NCBI GenBank assembly: GCA_023053545.1
Contig: JAKZAN010000001.1
Location: 2,686,565-2,750,564, forward strand
Direction of reading: 5' to 3'
DNA from: Lepidurus packardi
Taxonomy: Eukaryota > Arthropoda > Branchiopoda > Notostraca > Triopsidae
Length of the DNA: 64,000 nucleotides
Shown here: piece by piece, positions 26,301 through 40,900 of the stretch
How positions within the stretch are numbered: position 1 is the first letter of the stretch
Layout: the number at the start of each line of letters is the position of its first letter
Program-made: the position numbers and the translations under genes
Notes under the pieces: generated by a model
Told to the model about the DNA's origin: nothing
What the model saw: only the letters and a program-made list of their open reading frames with translations
Databases searched by the model: none

Positions 26301-29300
26301 AGGACAAATCTAATAAAGTCACTAAAATAATGCATCAAAATCCGGGCACTAAAAAGTGAACGTTACGTTTGCTGCCACCATTTCCTTCCATAGTTTATCG
26401 CCCGTCACTCGCCCATACGCATTGTTATCTTTTATGAATTTCACGATTGACGTGCGTTCAGCATTCCCGAAGTGGGCCAGTCTCCCACTTCGGTGCTTGG
26501 GCTCCGTGACGGAAACAGCCACTACGGCTTCGAGCACTTCGACATTTGGATTGTATATTTCTGAATCGTAAGAGGACTTATATAATCACGTAAACGAAAA
26601 GCGACCCAAAATCAAAACCTAGTTTTCTATATATATATAGAGGCAGAGGCAGAAGTTTCACGATTGATCGATAGGTTTCCTAAAAAAAGAAATACGATTA
26701 AGGTAGGACAGTGTTTGAAATTACGCGGAGATCGGAAAACCTTAGCCGGAAGTGCTCTTGTTCCAACTGGGAAATGATTCGTCAAACATTTGGATTTTTG
26801 GCAGAATTTTCCTCATGAAATGGTTCTTCATGCTGTGGAGGGATCCACCAGGACAAATCTAATAAAGTCACTAAAATAATGCATCAAAATCCGGGCACTA
26901 AAAAGTGAACGTTACGTTTGCTGCCACCATTTCCTTCCATAGTTTATCGCCCGTCACTCGCCCATACGCATTGTTATCTTTTATGAATTTCACGATTGAC
27001 GTGCGTTCAGCATTCCCGAAGTGGGCCAGTCTCCCACTTCGGTGCTTGGGCTCCGTGACGGAAACAGCCACTACGGCTTCGAGCACTTCGACATTTGGAT
27101 TGTATATTTCTGAATCGTAAGAGGACTTATATAATCACGTAAACGAAAAGCGACCCAAAATCAAAACCTAGTTTTCTATATATATATAGAGGCAGAGGCA
27201 GAAGTTTCACGATTGATCGATAGGTTTCCTAAAAAAAGAAATACGTTTAAGGTAGGACAGTGTTTGAAATTACGCGGAGATCGGAAAACCTTAGCCGGAA
27301 GTGCTCTTGTTCCAACTGGGAAATGATTCGTCAAACATTTGGATTTTTGGCAGAATTTTCCTCATGAAATGGTTCTTCATGCTGTGGAGGGATCCACCAG
27401 GACAAATCTAATAAAGTCACTAAAATAATGCATCAAAATCCGGGCACTAAAAAGTGAACGTTACGTTTGCTGCCACCATTTCCTTCCATAGTTTATCGCC
27501 CGTCACTCGCCCATACGCATTGTTATCTTTTATGAATTTCACGATTGACGTGCGTTCAGCATTCCCGAAGTGGCCCAGTTTCCCACTTCGGTGCTTGGGC
27601 TCCGTGACGGAAACAGCCACTACGGCTTCGAGCACTTCGACATTTGGATTGTATATTTCTGAATCGTAAGAGGACTTATATAATCACGTAAACGAAAAGC
27701 GACCCAAAATCAAAACCTAGTTTTCTATATATATATATATAGAGGTAGAGGCAGAAGTTTCACGATTGATCGATAGGTTTCCTAAAAAAAGAAATACGTT
27801 TAAGGTAGGACAGTGTTTGAAATTACGCGAAGATCGGAAAACCTTAGCCGGAAGTGCTCTTGTTCCAACTGGGAAATGATTTCGTCAAACATTTGGATTT
27901 TTGGCAGAATTTTCCTCATGAAATGGTTCTTCATGCTGTGGAGGGATCGACCAGGACAAATCTAATAAAGTCACTAAAATAATGCATCAAAATCCTGGCA
28001 CTAAAAAGTGAACGTTACGTTTGCTGCCACCATTTCCTTCCATAGTTTATCGCCCGTCACTCGCCCTTACGCATTGTTATCTTTTATGAATTTCACGATT
28101 GACGTGCGTTCAGCATTCCCGAAGTGGCCCAGTTTCCCACTTCGGTGCTTGGGCTCCGTGACGGAAACAGCCACTACGGCTTCGAGCACTTCGACATTTG
28201 GATTGTATATTTCTGAATCGTAAGAGGACTTATATAATCACGTAAACGAAAAGCGACCCAAAATCAAAACCTAGTTTTCTATATATATATATAGAGGTAG
28301 AGGCAGAAGTTTCACGATTGATCGATAGGTTTCCTAAAAAAAGAAATACGTTTAAGGTAGGACAGTGTTTGAAATTACGCGGAGATCGGAAAACCTTAGC
28401 CGGAAGTGCTCTTGTTCCAACTGGGAAATGATTTTGTCAAACATTTGGATTTTTGGCAGAATTTTCCTCATGAAATGGTTCTTCATGCTGTGGAGGGATC
28501 CACCAGGACAAATCTAATAAAGTCACTAAAATAATGCATCAAAATCCGGGCACTAAAAAGTGAACGTTACGTTTGCTGCCACCATTTCCTTCCATAGTTT
28601 ATCGCCCGTCACTCGCCCATACGCATTGTTATCTTTTATGAATTTCACGATTGACGTGCGTTCAGCATTCCCGAAGTGGGCCAGTCTCCCACTTCGGTGC
28701 TTGGGCTCCGTGACGGAAACAGCCACTACGGCTTCGAGCACTTCGACATTTGGATTGTATATTTCTGAATCGTAAGAGGACTTATATAATCACGTAAACG
28801 AAAAGCGACCCAAAATCAAAACCTAGTTTTCTATATATATATAGAGGCAGAGGCAGAAGTTTCACGATTGATCGATAGGTTTCCTAAAAAAAGAAATACG
28901 ATTAAGGTAGGACAGTGTTTGAAATTACGCGGAGATCGGAAAACCTTAGCCGGAAGTGCTCTTGTTCCAACTGGGAAATGATTCGTCAAACATTTGGATT
29001 TTTGGCAGAATTTTCCTCATGAAATGGTTCTTCATGCTGTGGAGGGATCCACCAGGACAAATCTAATAAAGTCACTAAAATAATGCATCAAAATCCGGGC
29101 ACTAAAAAGTGAACGTTACGTTTGCTGCCACCATTTCCTTCCATAGTTTATCGCCCGTCACTCGCCCATACGCATTGTTATCTTTTATGAATTTCACGAT
29201 TGACGTGCGTTCAGCATTCCCGAAGTGGGCCAGTTTCCCACTTCGGTGCTTGGGCTCCGTGACGGAAACAGCCACTACGGCTTCGAGCACTTCGACATTT

Positions 29301-32300
29301 GGATTGTATATTTCTGAATCGTAAGAGGACTTATATAATCACGTAAACGAAAAGCGACCCAAAATCAAAACCTAGTTTTCTATATATATATATATAGAGG
29401 TAGAGGCAGAAGTTTCACGATTGATCGATAGGTTTCCTAAAAAAAGAAATACGTTTAAGGTAGGACAGTGTTTGAAATTACGCGAAGATCGGAAAACCTT
29501 AGCCGGAAGTGCTCTTGTTCCAACTGGGAAATGATTTCGTCAAACATTTGGATTTTTGGCAGAATTTTCCTCATGAAATGGTTCTTCATGCTGTGGAGGG
29601 ATCGACCAGGACAAATCTAATAAAGTCACTAAAATAATGCATCAAAATCCTGGCACTAAAAAGTGAACGTTACGTTTGCTGCCACCATTTCCTTCCATAG
29701 TTTATCGCCCGTCACTCGCCCTTACGCATTGTTATCTTTTATGAATTTCACGATTGACGTGCGTTCAGCATTCCCGAAGTGGCCCAGTTTCCCACTTCGG
29801 TGCTTGGGCTCCGTGACGGAAACAGCCACTACGGCTTCGAGCACTTCGACATTTGGATTGTATATTTCTGAATCGTAAGAGGACTTATATAATCACGTAA
29901 ACGAAAAGCGACCCAAAATCAAAACCTAGTTTTCTATATATATATAGAGGTAGAGGCAGAAGTTTCACGATTGATCGATAGGTTTCCTAAAAAAAGAAAT
30001 ACGTTTAAGGTAGGACAGTGTTTGAAATTACGCGGAGATCGGAAAACCTTAGCCGGAAGTGCTCTTGTTCCAACTGGGAAATGATTTTGTCAAACATTTG
30101 GATTTTTGGCAGAATTTTCCTCATGAAATGGTTCTTCATGCTGTGGAGGGATCCACCAGGACAAATCTAATAAAGTCACTAAAATAATGCATCAAAATCC
30201 GGGCACTAAAAAGTGAACGTTACGTTTGCTGCCACCATTTCCTTCCATAGTTTATCGCCCGTCACTCGCCCATACGCATTGTTATCTTTTATGAATTTCA
30301 CGATTGACGTGCGTTCAGCATTCCCGAAGTGGCCCAGTTTCCCACTTCGGTGCTTGGGCTCCGTGACGGAAACAGCCACTACGGCTTCGAGCACTTCGAC
30401 ATTTGGATTGTATATTTCTGAATCGTAAGAGGACTTATATAATCACGTAAACGAAAAGCGACCCAAAATCAAAACCTAGTTTTCTATATATATATAGAGG
30501 TAGAGGCAGAAGTTTCACGATTGATCGATAGGTTTCCTAAAAAAAGAAATACGTTTAAGGTAGGACAGTGTTTGAAATTACGCGGAGATCGGAAAACCTT
30601 AGCCGGAAGTGCTCTTGTTCCAACTGGGAAATGATTCGTCAAACATTTGGATTTTTGGCAGAATTTTCCTCATGAAATGGTTCTTCATGCTGTGGAGGGA
30701 TCCACCAGGACAAATCTAATAAAGTCACTAAAATAATGCATCAAAATCCTGGCACTAAAAAGTGAACGTTACGTTTGCTGCCACCATTTCCTTCCATAGT
30801 TTATCGCCCGTCACTCGCCCATACGCATTGTTATCTTTTATGAATTTCACGATTGACGTGCGTTCAGCATTCCCGAAGTGGGCCAGTCTCCCACTTCGGT
30901 GCTTGGGCTCCGTGACGGAAACAGCCACTACGGCTTCGAGCACTTCGACATTTGGATTGTATATTTCTGAATCGTAAGAGGACTTATATAATCACGTAAA
31001 CGAAAAGCGACCCAAAATCAAAACCTAGTTTTCTATATATATATATATAGAGGTAGAGGCAGAAGTTTCACGATTGATCGATAGGTTTCCTAAAAAAAGA
31101 AATACGTTTAAGGTAGGACAGTGTTTGAAATTACGCGAAGATCGGAAAACCTTAGCCGGAAGTGCTCTTGTTCCAACTGGGAAATGATTCGTCAAACATT
31201 TGGATTTTTGGCAGAATTTTCCTCATGAAATGGTTCTTCATGCTGTGGAGGGATCCACCAGGACAAATCTAATAAAGTCACTAAAATAATGCATCAAAAT
31301 CCGGGCACTAAAAAGTGAACGTTACGTTTGCTGCCACCATTTCCTTCCATAGTTTATCGCCCGTCACTCGCCCATACGCATTGTTATCTTTTATGAATTT
31401 CACGATTGACGTGCGTTCACCATTCCCGAAGTGGCCCAGTTTCCCACTTCGGTGCTTGGGCTCCGTGACGGAAACAGCCACTACGGCTTCGAGCACTTCG
31501 ACATTTGGATTGTATATTTCTGAATCGTAAGAGGACTTACATAATCACGTAAACGAAAAGCGACCCAAAATCAAAACCTAGTTTTCTATATATATATATA
31601 GAGGCAGAGGCAGAAGTTTCACGATTGATCGATAGGTTTCCTAAAAAAAGAAATACGTTTATATATTGGGTAGGACAGTGTTTGAAATTACGCGCGAAGA
31701 TCGGAAAACCTTAGCCGGAAGTGCTCTTGTTCCAACTGGGAAATGATTTCGTCAAACATTTGGATTTTTGGCAGAATTTTCCTCATGAAATGGTTCTTCA
31801 TGCTGTGGAGGGATCGACCAGGACAAATCTAATAAAGTCACGAAAATAATGCATCAAAATCCTGGCACTAAAAAGTGAACGTTACGTTTGCTGCCACCAT
31901 TTCCTTCCATAGTTTATCGCCCGTCACTCGCCCATACGCATTGTTATCTTTTATGAATTTCACGATTGACGTGCGTTCAGCATTCCCGAAGTGGCCCAGT
32001 TTCCCACTTCGGTGCTTGGGCTCCGTGACGGAAACAGCCACTACGGCTTCGAGCACTTCGACATTTGGATTGTATATTTCTGAATCGTAAGAGGACTTAT
32101 ATAATCACGTAAACGAAAAGCGACCCAAAATCAAAACCTAGTTTTCTATATATATAGAGGTAGAGGCAGAAGTTTCACGATTGATCGATAGGTTTCCTAA
32201 AAAAAGAAATACGTTTAAGGTAGGACAGTGTTTGAAATTACGCGAAGATCGGAAAACCTTAGCCGGAAGTGCTCTTGTTCCAACTGGGAAATGATTTCGT

Positions 32301-35300
32301 CAAACATTTGGTTTTTTGGCAGAATTTTCCTCATGAAATGGTTCTTCATGCTGTGGAGGGATCGACCAGGACAAATCTAATAAAGTCACGAAAATAATGC
32401 ATCAAAATCCGGGCACTAAAAAGTGAACGTTACGTTTGCTGCCACCATTTCCTTCCATAGTTTATCGCCCGTCACTCGCCCTTACGCATTGTTATCTTTT
32501 ATGAATTTCACGATTGACGTGCGTTCAGCATTCCCGAAGTGGGCCAGTCTCCCACTTCGGTGCTTGGGCTCCGTGACGGAAACAGCCACTACGGCTTCGA
32601 GCACTTCGACATTTGGATTGTATATTTCTGAATCGTAAGAGGACTTATATAATCACGTAAACGAAAAGCGACCCAAAATCAAAACCTAGTTTTCTATATA
32701 TATATAGAGGTAGAGGCAGAAGTTTCACGATTGATCGATAGGTTTCCTAAAAAAAGAAATACGTTTAAGGTAGGACAGTGTTTGAAATTACGCGGAGATC
32801 GGAAAACCTTAGCCGGAAGTGCTCTTGTTCCAACTGGGAAATGATTTTGTCAAACATTTGGATTTTTGGCAGAATTTTCCTCATGAAATGGTTCTTCATG
32901 CTGTGGAGGGATCCACCAGGACAAATCTAATAAAGTCACTAAAATAATGCATCAAAATCCGGGCACTAAGAAGTGAACGTTACGTTTGCTGCCACCATTT
33001 CCTTCCATAGTTTATCGCCCGTCACTCGCCCATACGCATTGTTATCTTTTATGAATTTCACGATTGACGTGCGTTCAGCATTCCCGAAGTGGGCCAGTCT
33101 CCCACTTCGGTGCTTGGGCTCCGTGACGGAAACAGCCACTACGGCTTCGAGCACTTCGACATTTGGATTGTATATTTCTGAATCGTAAGAGGACTTATAT
33201 AATCACGTAAACGAAAAGCGACCCAAAATCAAAACCTAGTTTTCTATATATATAGAGGTAGAGGCAGAAGTTTCACGATTGATCGATAGGTTTCCTAAAA
33301 AAAGAAATACGTTTAAGGTAGGACAGTGTTTGAAATTACGCGGAGATCGGAAAACCTTAGCCGGAAGTGCTCTTGTTCCAACTGGGAAATGATTTCGTCA
33401 AACATTTGGATTTTCGGCAGAATTTTCCTCATGAAATGGTTCTTCATGCTGTGGAGGGATCCACCAGGACAAATCTAATAAAGTCACTAAAATAATGAAT
33501 CAAAATCCGGGCACTAAAAAGTGAACGTTACGTTTGCTGCCACCATTTCCTTCAGTAGTTTATCGCCCGTCACTCGCCCTTACGCATTGTTATCTTTTAT
33601 GAATTTCACGATTGACATGCGTTCAGCATTCCCGAAGTGTCCCAGTTTCCCACTTCGGTGCTTGGGCTCCGTGACGGAAACAGCCACTACGGCTTCGAGC
33701 ACTTCGACATTTGGATTGTATATTTCTGAATCGTAAGAGGACTTATATAATCACGTAAACGAAAAGCGACCCAAAATCAAAACCTAGTTTTCTATATATA
33801 TAGAGGTAGAGGCAGAAGTTTCACGATTGATCGATAGGTTTCCTAAAAAAAGAAATACGTTTAAGGTAGGACAGTGTTTGAAATTACGCGGAGATCGGAA
33901 AACCTTAGCCGGAAGTGCTCTTGTTCCAACTGGGAAATGATTTCGTCAAACATTTGGATTTTCGGCAGAATTTTCCTCATGAAATGGTTCTTCATGCTGT
34001 GGAGGGATCCACCAGGACAAATCTAATAAAGTCACTAAAATAATGCATCAAAATCCGGGCACTAAAAAGTGAACGTTACGTTTGCTGCCACCATTTCCTT
34101 CCGTAGTTTATCGCCCGTCACTCGCCCTTACGCATTGTTATCTTTTATGAATTTCACGATTGACATGCGTTCAGCATTCCCGAAGTGTCCCAGTTTCCCA
34201 CTTCGGTGCTTGGGCTCCGTGACGGAAACAGCCACTACGGCTTCGAGCACTTCGACATTTGGATTGTATATTTCTGAATCGTAAGAGGACTTATATAATC
34301 ACGTAAACGAAAAGCGACCCAAAATCAAAACCTAGTTTTCTATATATATATAGAGGTAGAGGCAGAAGTTTCACGATTGATCAATAGGTTTCCTAAAAAA
34401 AGAAATACGTTTAAGGTAGGACAGTGTTTGAAATTACGCGGAGATCGGAAAACCTTAGCCGGAAGTGCTCTTGTTCCAACTGGGAAATGATTTTGTCAAA
34501 CATTTGGATTTTTGGCAGAATTTTCCTCATGAAATGGTTCTTCATGCTGTGGAGGGATCCACCAGGACAAATCTAATAAAGTCACTAAAATAATGCATCA
34601 AAATCCGTTCACTAAGAAGTGAACGTTACGTTTGCTGCCACCATTTCCTTCCATAGTTTATCGCCCGTCACTCGCCCATACGCATTGTTATCTTTTATGA
34701 ATTTCACGATTGACGTGCGTTCAGCATTCCCGAAGTGGCCCAGTTTCCCACTTCGGTGCTTGGGCTCCGTGACGGAAACAGCCACTACGGCTTCGAGTAC
34801 TTCGACATTTGGATTGTATATTTCTGAATCGTAAGAGGACTTATATAATCACGTAAACGAAAAGCGACCCAAAATCAAAACCTAGTTTTCTATATATATA
34901 GAGGTAGAGGCAGAAGTTTCACGATTGATCGATAGGTTTCCTAAAAAAAGAAATACGTTTAAGGTAGGACAGTGTTTGAAATTACGCGAAGATCGGAAAA
35001 CCTTAGCCGGAAGTGCTCTTGTTCCAACTGGGAAATGATTTCGTCAAACATTTGGATTTTTGGCAGAATTTTCCTCATGAAATGGTTCTTCATGCTGTGG
35101 AGGGATCGACCAGGACAAATCTAATAAAGTCACGAAAATAATGCATCAAAATCCTGGCACTAAAAAGTGAACGTTACGTTTGCTGCCACCATTTCCTTCC
35201 ATAGTTTATCGCCCGTCACTCGCCCTTACGCATTGTTATCTTTTATGAATTTCACGATTGACGTGCGTTCAGCATTCCCGAAGTGGGCCAGTCTCCCACT

Positions 35301-37672
35301 TCGGTGCTTGGGCTCCGTGACGGAAACAGCCACTACGGCTTCGAGCACTTCGACATTTGGATTGTATATTTCTGAATCGTAAGAGGACTTATATAATCAA
35401 GTAAACGAAAAGCGACCCAAAATCAAAACCTAGTTTTCTATATATATAGAGGTAGAGGCAGAAGTTTCACGATTGATCGATAGGTTTCCTAAAAAAAGAA
35501 ATACGTTTAAGGTAGGACAGTGTTTGAAATTACGCGGAGATCGGAAAACCTTAGCCGGAAGTGCTCTTGTTCCAACTGGGAAATGATTTCGTCAAACATT
35601 TGGATTTTCGGCAGAATTTTCCTCATGAAATGGTTCTTCATGCTGTGGAGGGATCCACCAGGACAAATCTAATAAAGTCACTAAAATAATGCATCAAAAT
35701 CCTGGCACTAAAAAGTGAACGTTACGTTTGCTGCCACCATTTCCTTCCATAGTTTATCGCCCGTCACTCGCCCATACGCATTGTTATCTTTTATGAATTT
35801 CACGATTGACGTGCGTTCAGCATTCCCGAAGTGGGCCAGTCTCCCACTTCGGTGCTTGGGCTCCGTGACGGAAACAGCCACTACGGCTTCGAGCACTTCG
35901 ACATTTGGATTGTATATTTCTGAATCGTAAGAGGACTTATATAATCACGTAAACGAAAAGCGACCCAAAATCAAAACCTAGTTTTCTATATATATAGAGG
36001 TAGAGGCAGAAGTTTCACGATTGATCGATAGGTTTCCTAAAAAAAGAAATACGTTTAAGGTAGGACAGTGTTTGAAATTACGCGGAGATCGGAAAACCTT
36101 AGCCGGAAGTGCTCTTGTTCCAACTGGGAAATGATTTCGTCAAAAATTTGGATTTTCGGCAGAATTTTCCTCATGAAATGGTTCTTCATGCTGTGGAGGG
36201 ATCCACCAGGACAAATCTAATAAAGTCACTAAAATAATGCATCAAAATCCGGGCACTAAAAAGTGAACGTTACGTTTGCTGCCACCATTTCCTTCCGTAG
36301 TTTATCGCCCGTCACTCGCCCTTACGCATTGTTATCTTTTATGAATTTCACGATTGACATGCGTTCAGCATTCCCGAAGTGTCCCAGTTTCCCACTTCGG
36401 TGCTTGGGCTCCGTGACGGAAACAGCCACTACGGCTTCGAGCACTTCGACATTTGGATTGTATATTTCTGAATCGTAAGAGGACTTATATAATCACGTAA
36501 ACGAAAAGCGACCCAAAATCAAAACCTAGTTTTCTATATATATAGAGGTAGAGGCAGAAGTTTCACGATTGATCGATAGGTTTCCTAAAAAAAGAAATAC
36601 GTTTAAGGTAGGACAGTGTTTGAAATTACGCGGAGATCGGAAAACCTTAGCCGGAAGTGCTCTTGTTCCAACTGGGAAATGATTTTGTCAAACATTTGGA
36701 TTTTTGGCAGAATTTTCCTCATGAAATGGTTCTTCATGCTGTGGAGGGATCCACCAGGACAAATCTAATAAAGTCACTAAAATAATGCATCAAAATCCGG
36801 GCACTAAGAAGTGAACGTTACGTTTGCTGCCACCATTTCCTTCCATAGTTTATCGCCCGTCACTCGCCCATACGCATTGTTATCTTTTATGAATTTCACG
36901 ATTGACGTGCGTTCAGCATTCCCGAAGTGGGCCAGTCTCCCACTTCGGTGCTTGGGCTCCGTGACGGAAACAGCCACTACGGCTTCGAGCACTTCGACAT
37001 TTGTATTGTATATTTCTGAATCGTAAGAGGACTTATATAATCACGTAAACGAAAAGCGACCCAAAATCAAAACCTAGTTTTCTATATATATAGAGGTAGA
37101 GGCAGAAGTTTCACGATTGATCGATAGGTTTCCTAAAAAAAGAAATACGTTTAAGGTAGGACAGTGTTTGAAATTACGCGGAGATCGGAAAACCTTAGCC
37201 GGAAGTGCTCTTGTTCCAACTGGGAAATGATTTCGTCAAACATTTGGATTTTCGGCAGAATTTTCATCATGAAATGGTTCTTCATGCTGTGGAGGGATCC
37301 ACCAGGACAAATCTAATAAAGTCACTAAAATAATGCATCAAAATCCGGGCACTAAAAAGTGAACGTTACGTTTGCTGCCACCATTTCCTTCCGTAGTTTA
37401 TCGCCCGTCACTCGCCCTTACGCATTGTTATCTTTTATGAATTTCACGATTGACATGCGTTCAGCATTCCCGAAGTGTCCCAGTTTCCCACTTCGGTGCT
37501 TGGGCTCCGTGACGGAAACAGCCACTACGGCTTCGAGCACTTCGACATTTGGATTGTATATTTCTGAATCGTAAGAGGACTTATATAATCACGTAAACGA
37601 AAAGGGACCCAAAATCAAAACCTAGGTTTCTCTATATATATAGAGGCAGAGGCAGAAGTTTCACGATTGATC

Positions 37673-37677
37673 GATAG
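37673..37677. other. Target site duplication (gatag), left copy
   Basis: The satellite bases gatag precede the LTR and recur at 43575-43579 right after the other LTR. In intact units the sequence occurs once (tcgataggtttcc), as expected for a BEL/Pao insertion. Confidence 0.95.
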
Positions 37678-37931
37678 TGTCACCGATATAACGAAATAGT
37701 GACAGGGAGACGAGTTTCGATGTTCCGATTAAATGTAATAACAAACATAGCAAAAAAAACGATTACAAAGTTATCCATTAACACTCTCTCCGATGTCTCT
37801 CGAGCATCTGCCCTCCGCTCCTCCTTTGTCCCTCGTCAACCCTGCCCTCGCCCAACTCACAACGTACCGTCGACGTATTTCCCGAAACCGTTGACGTATG
37901 TCCCAGAATCTCGCGGAACTGGTCCGCGACA
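37678..37931 (-). repeat. 3' LTR of element B
   Basis: This is a 254-bp copy of the LTR at 43323-43574. Read in element orientation it starts TGTCGCGG and ends CGGTGACA, giving short inverted TGTC/GACA ends. No clean polypurine tract is visible beside it. Confidence 0.95.
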
Positions 37932-37954
37932 TAGCCGGCCCAGGTTTAGCTTCT

Positions 37955-40900
37955 CTAAACCTCTGTTGTAGTTTCGAGGATACATAATTTAGCCACTGGA
38001 CGTGTGAATTCTCCGGATTTTGTCTTTACTAAAGCTGCTCTTACGATTCCATCTGGTCCGGGTATCGTCTTGACTACCCGGCCTACGGGCCAATTCCCAC
38101 GAGGCGTTTGACTGTCGGCGATTAGGACGACGTCGTCTTTCTGCAGATTGCGATTGGGGCGTGACCACTTTTTTCTTTCGATTAAGTACGGGAGATATTC
38201 TTTCATTCATCTCTGCCAGAAATGATTTACGATGGCTTGGGCGGCTCTCCATTTCTTTCTAGAGGTTTCTTCGGAACTTCTACGGACGGGCACGAAGAGG
38301 GGTCCAAAATAATCTATGCCCGTGTATGAAAACGGGGGGTTAGAAGGTTGTATTCGGCAAAGGGGTAGAGGGGCCATCATAGGCATTGCAGGTTTAGCAT
38401 TGCGTTTTTTGCACATACTACATCTCCAAATTACGCTTCTAATTGTCGCTCGGCCTCTGAGGATCCAATAACGATCACGTGTTTGATGGAGCGTTCTATC
38501 TGTTGAAGAGTGAACCACTTCTCGATGGGCGTTTTCGATTATAAGATCGGTTACACGATGTTTGGCAGGTAGTATGATGGGATGACGAGCATTATAGCTT
38601 AGCGTAGAATGCTCCAGTCGGCCACCTACTCGTAATATGCCGTGTGCATCGAAAAATGGAGTAAGGTGTACGAGACGTGAGCTCTTTGCGAGTGGTCGGT
38701 CTTTTTTTATGGCTTCGAAGTCGTCTGTGAAACTTTCCCTTTGTATTAAGCGAATGCAAATGCATAAGGCATCGTCGAGTTCATTTACTGATAAAACTGG
38801 TAAAATCTTAGTGCCTTTGCATCGTTTTGCGAAACGGAGCATTGCAGCTATTACTCTTTGTAGCCGAAGAAGGGTGGAGGATCTTTCCATTAGACCAGTT
38901 AAGGAATTTTCTGACGCGCTTAAGGTTCCCGTCCACGCAGTTCGTACTACTTCGGGGTCTTCTTTTGGTGGTTCTTTGAACGATTGGTCTTTAAACGATA
39001 AATCGGTGTTTGTGAGAAACGCCGGACCTTGGAACCATCGATGGTCCATTTGCAATTGTTTCGGGGTTAAGCCTCTTGAACAATCGTCAGCAGGATTCTC
39101 CTTTCCCACAATATGTCGCCATTGACGGCAGTTACTTGATTCTAAGATTTCTCCAATGCGATGACTAACGAACACCTGGAATCTACACGTTGACGAGTTA
39201 ATCCATTGAAGCACGGTAGTGGAGTCTGTCCAGAGCGTAACTTGACTTGCGGGAAGACGAAGTTCATTGCAGCAGGATGTGGCGAGTCTAAGTCCGATAA
39301 TAGCGCCCTGTAATTCGAGCCTGGGAATTGATATAGGTTTCAGTGGGGCCACGCGGGTCTTTGACATAACGAAATGGATGCTACTGGTGCGATTTTCGTA
39401 AACGTGTCTAATATACGCCACGGCGCCAAATCCTAATTGTGAAGCGTCACAAAATACGTGCAGTTCTGATCCGACTGATGATTGAGGAAGTCTGAGGCAA
39501 CGTGATAGGCGAAGCTGCTCCAACAATTGCAGCTCGCCGGCCCAGTTGTTCCATCAAGTTTGAATTTCGAACGGGAGAGACTCATCCCAGTCGTAGCCTC
39601 CTCTCCAAATGTCTTGAAGTAAGATTTTTGCAGAGAAAACTAGCGGGCTTAAAAAACCAAGGGGGTCGTAAATGGATGCTACGCAACGAAGTACTTGTCT
39701 CTTTGTTGTGGCTTCTTTCGGGAGGTTGATCCGGAATATGAAGGTATCTGACTCGCAATCCCATAGTAGGCCGAGGGTTCTTTCGCATGGTAAACGATCT
39801 AGATCCATGTTCAACTCCGAGATATTTCTTTCGGAAGGGGGAATGGAATTTAGGACATGCCGAGAGGAAGAAACCCATTTGGTTAATCTGAAGCCACCGA
39901 GTTTCAGCAATTCCATCAGTTGATGAGAAATCGTTACTGCTTCAGTTTCCGTTTCAACAGAATCCAAAAAGTTATCGACATAGAAATTTTCTTTAACTTT
40001 AGACGCGACACGTGGAAACTTCGATTTGTTGTCCTCGGCGGTACGGTGGAGAGCGTACAGACAAATGGATGGTGACGATATCGCACCGAAAACATGAACG
40101 AGCATCTGGTATGTATGGCGAGCATAATCACTGTTAGGATGTCTCCAGAAAAAACGAAAGGCCGATTGATCATCCGGTTTAACCAATACTTGATGGTACA
40201 TTTTTTCAATATCCGCAGATAACGGAACTAAATTGCGGCGAAATCGAAGGACTCCAATTAAACTAGTTAGTAAATCAGGTCCCTTAAGTAATGCTTCGTT
40301 TAAAGAGTAATATCCATGCGTTGCAGCAGCGTCGAATACTACTCGAAGTTTATCGGGTTTATGCGGATTTAAAACTGCATGGTGCGGCAGATACCACGTT
40401 TTTCCATTCGAAACTCGGATTTCCTCTGGCTCTAACTTCCGCGCGTGATTGAGCTTAACATATTCGTCGATGATTTGCTTGTACTTGTGCGCTAACTTGC
40501 GGTCTTTTGAGAACCTACGTTCTAGAGCAAAGAAACGTCGTAAGGCGGTTGAGCGGTTGTCTGGTAGCTGTGGTTGGTCCTCTTTCCAGAGAAGGCCACA
40601 TTCGTACCGCTTGCCTACATTTCTCGTGGTGGCTTCCACAATGGCAAGTGCTCTTTCGTCGTCTCGAGATTTTGGGGGATTTGAAGTTTTGATACCGATA
40701 GCATCAGTTTGCCAAAACTGTTTAACCAATTCGTTGATCTCGTCGGAAACTGGTTGACGAATTAGATTTACACGACGGACCGAACCGAACGACGTTCGAT
40801 CAGGGAGCTTGCCTGTTGCACACCATCCGAAAGGTGTCAATACAGCCCGTGGGGCGATAGTTCCTTTGGGAGCTTTAATGACTTTAACTTGGTCGTGTGT

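Larger units (their letters stand above)
3234..37677. repeat. Tandem satellite array, ~550-bp unit, left block (63 copies)
   Basis: The same unit recurs head to tail with a spacing of 548-561 bp. Most of the length variation comes from a TA dinucleotide run in each unit (for example 3588-3602). Counting the recurring gtgaacgtt landmark gives 62 visible copies plus one interrupted by the N gap. Every copy is in the same orientation. Most differ at only a few sites; copies at the left edge and those from about 31 kb onward carry more private changes. The unit contains a GGATCC site in most copies and GGATCG in a subset. Read on the minus strand, it holds a Myb-domain fossil (see 5331-5768). No promoter or origin was recognised. 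Confidence 0.97.

Noticed and set aside
3234-37677. A CRISPR-like or rDNA-like array
   Set aside because: The repeat unit is ~550 bp with no spacers, in a eukaryotic context, and no rRNA or tRNA structure was recognised.
37699-37971. A 90-codon frame over the 3' LTR of element B
   Set aside because: It covers LTR sequence in the antisense direction and has no domain signal.
38637-39125. A 162-codon plus-strand frame within element B
   Set aside because: It is the antisense shadow of the RNase H and integrase region of pol.
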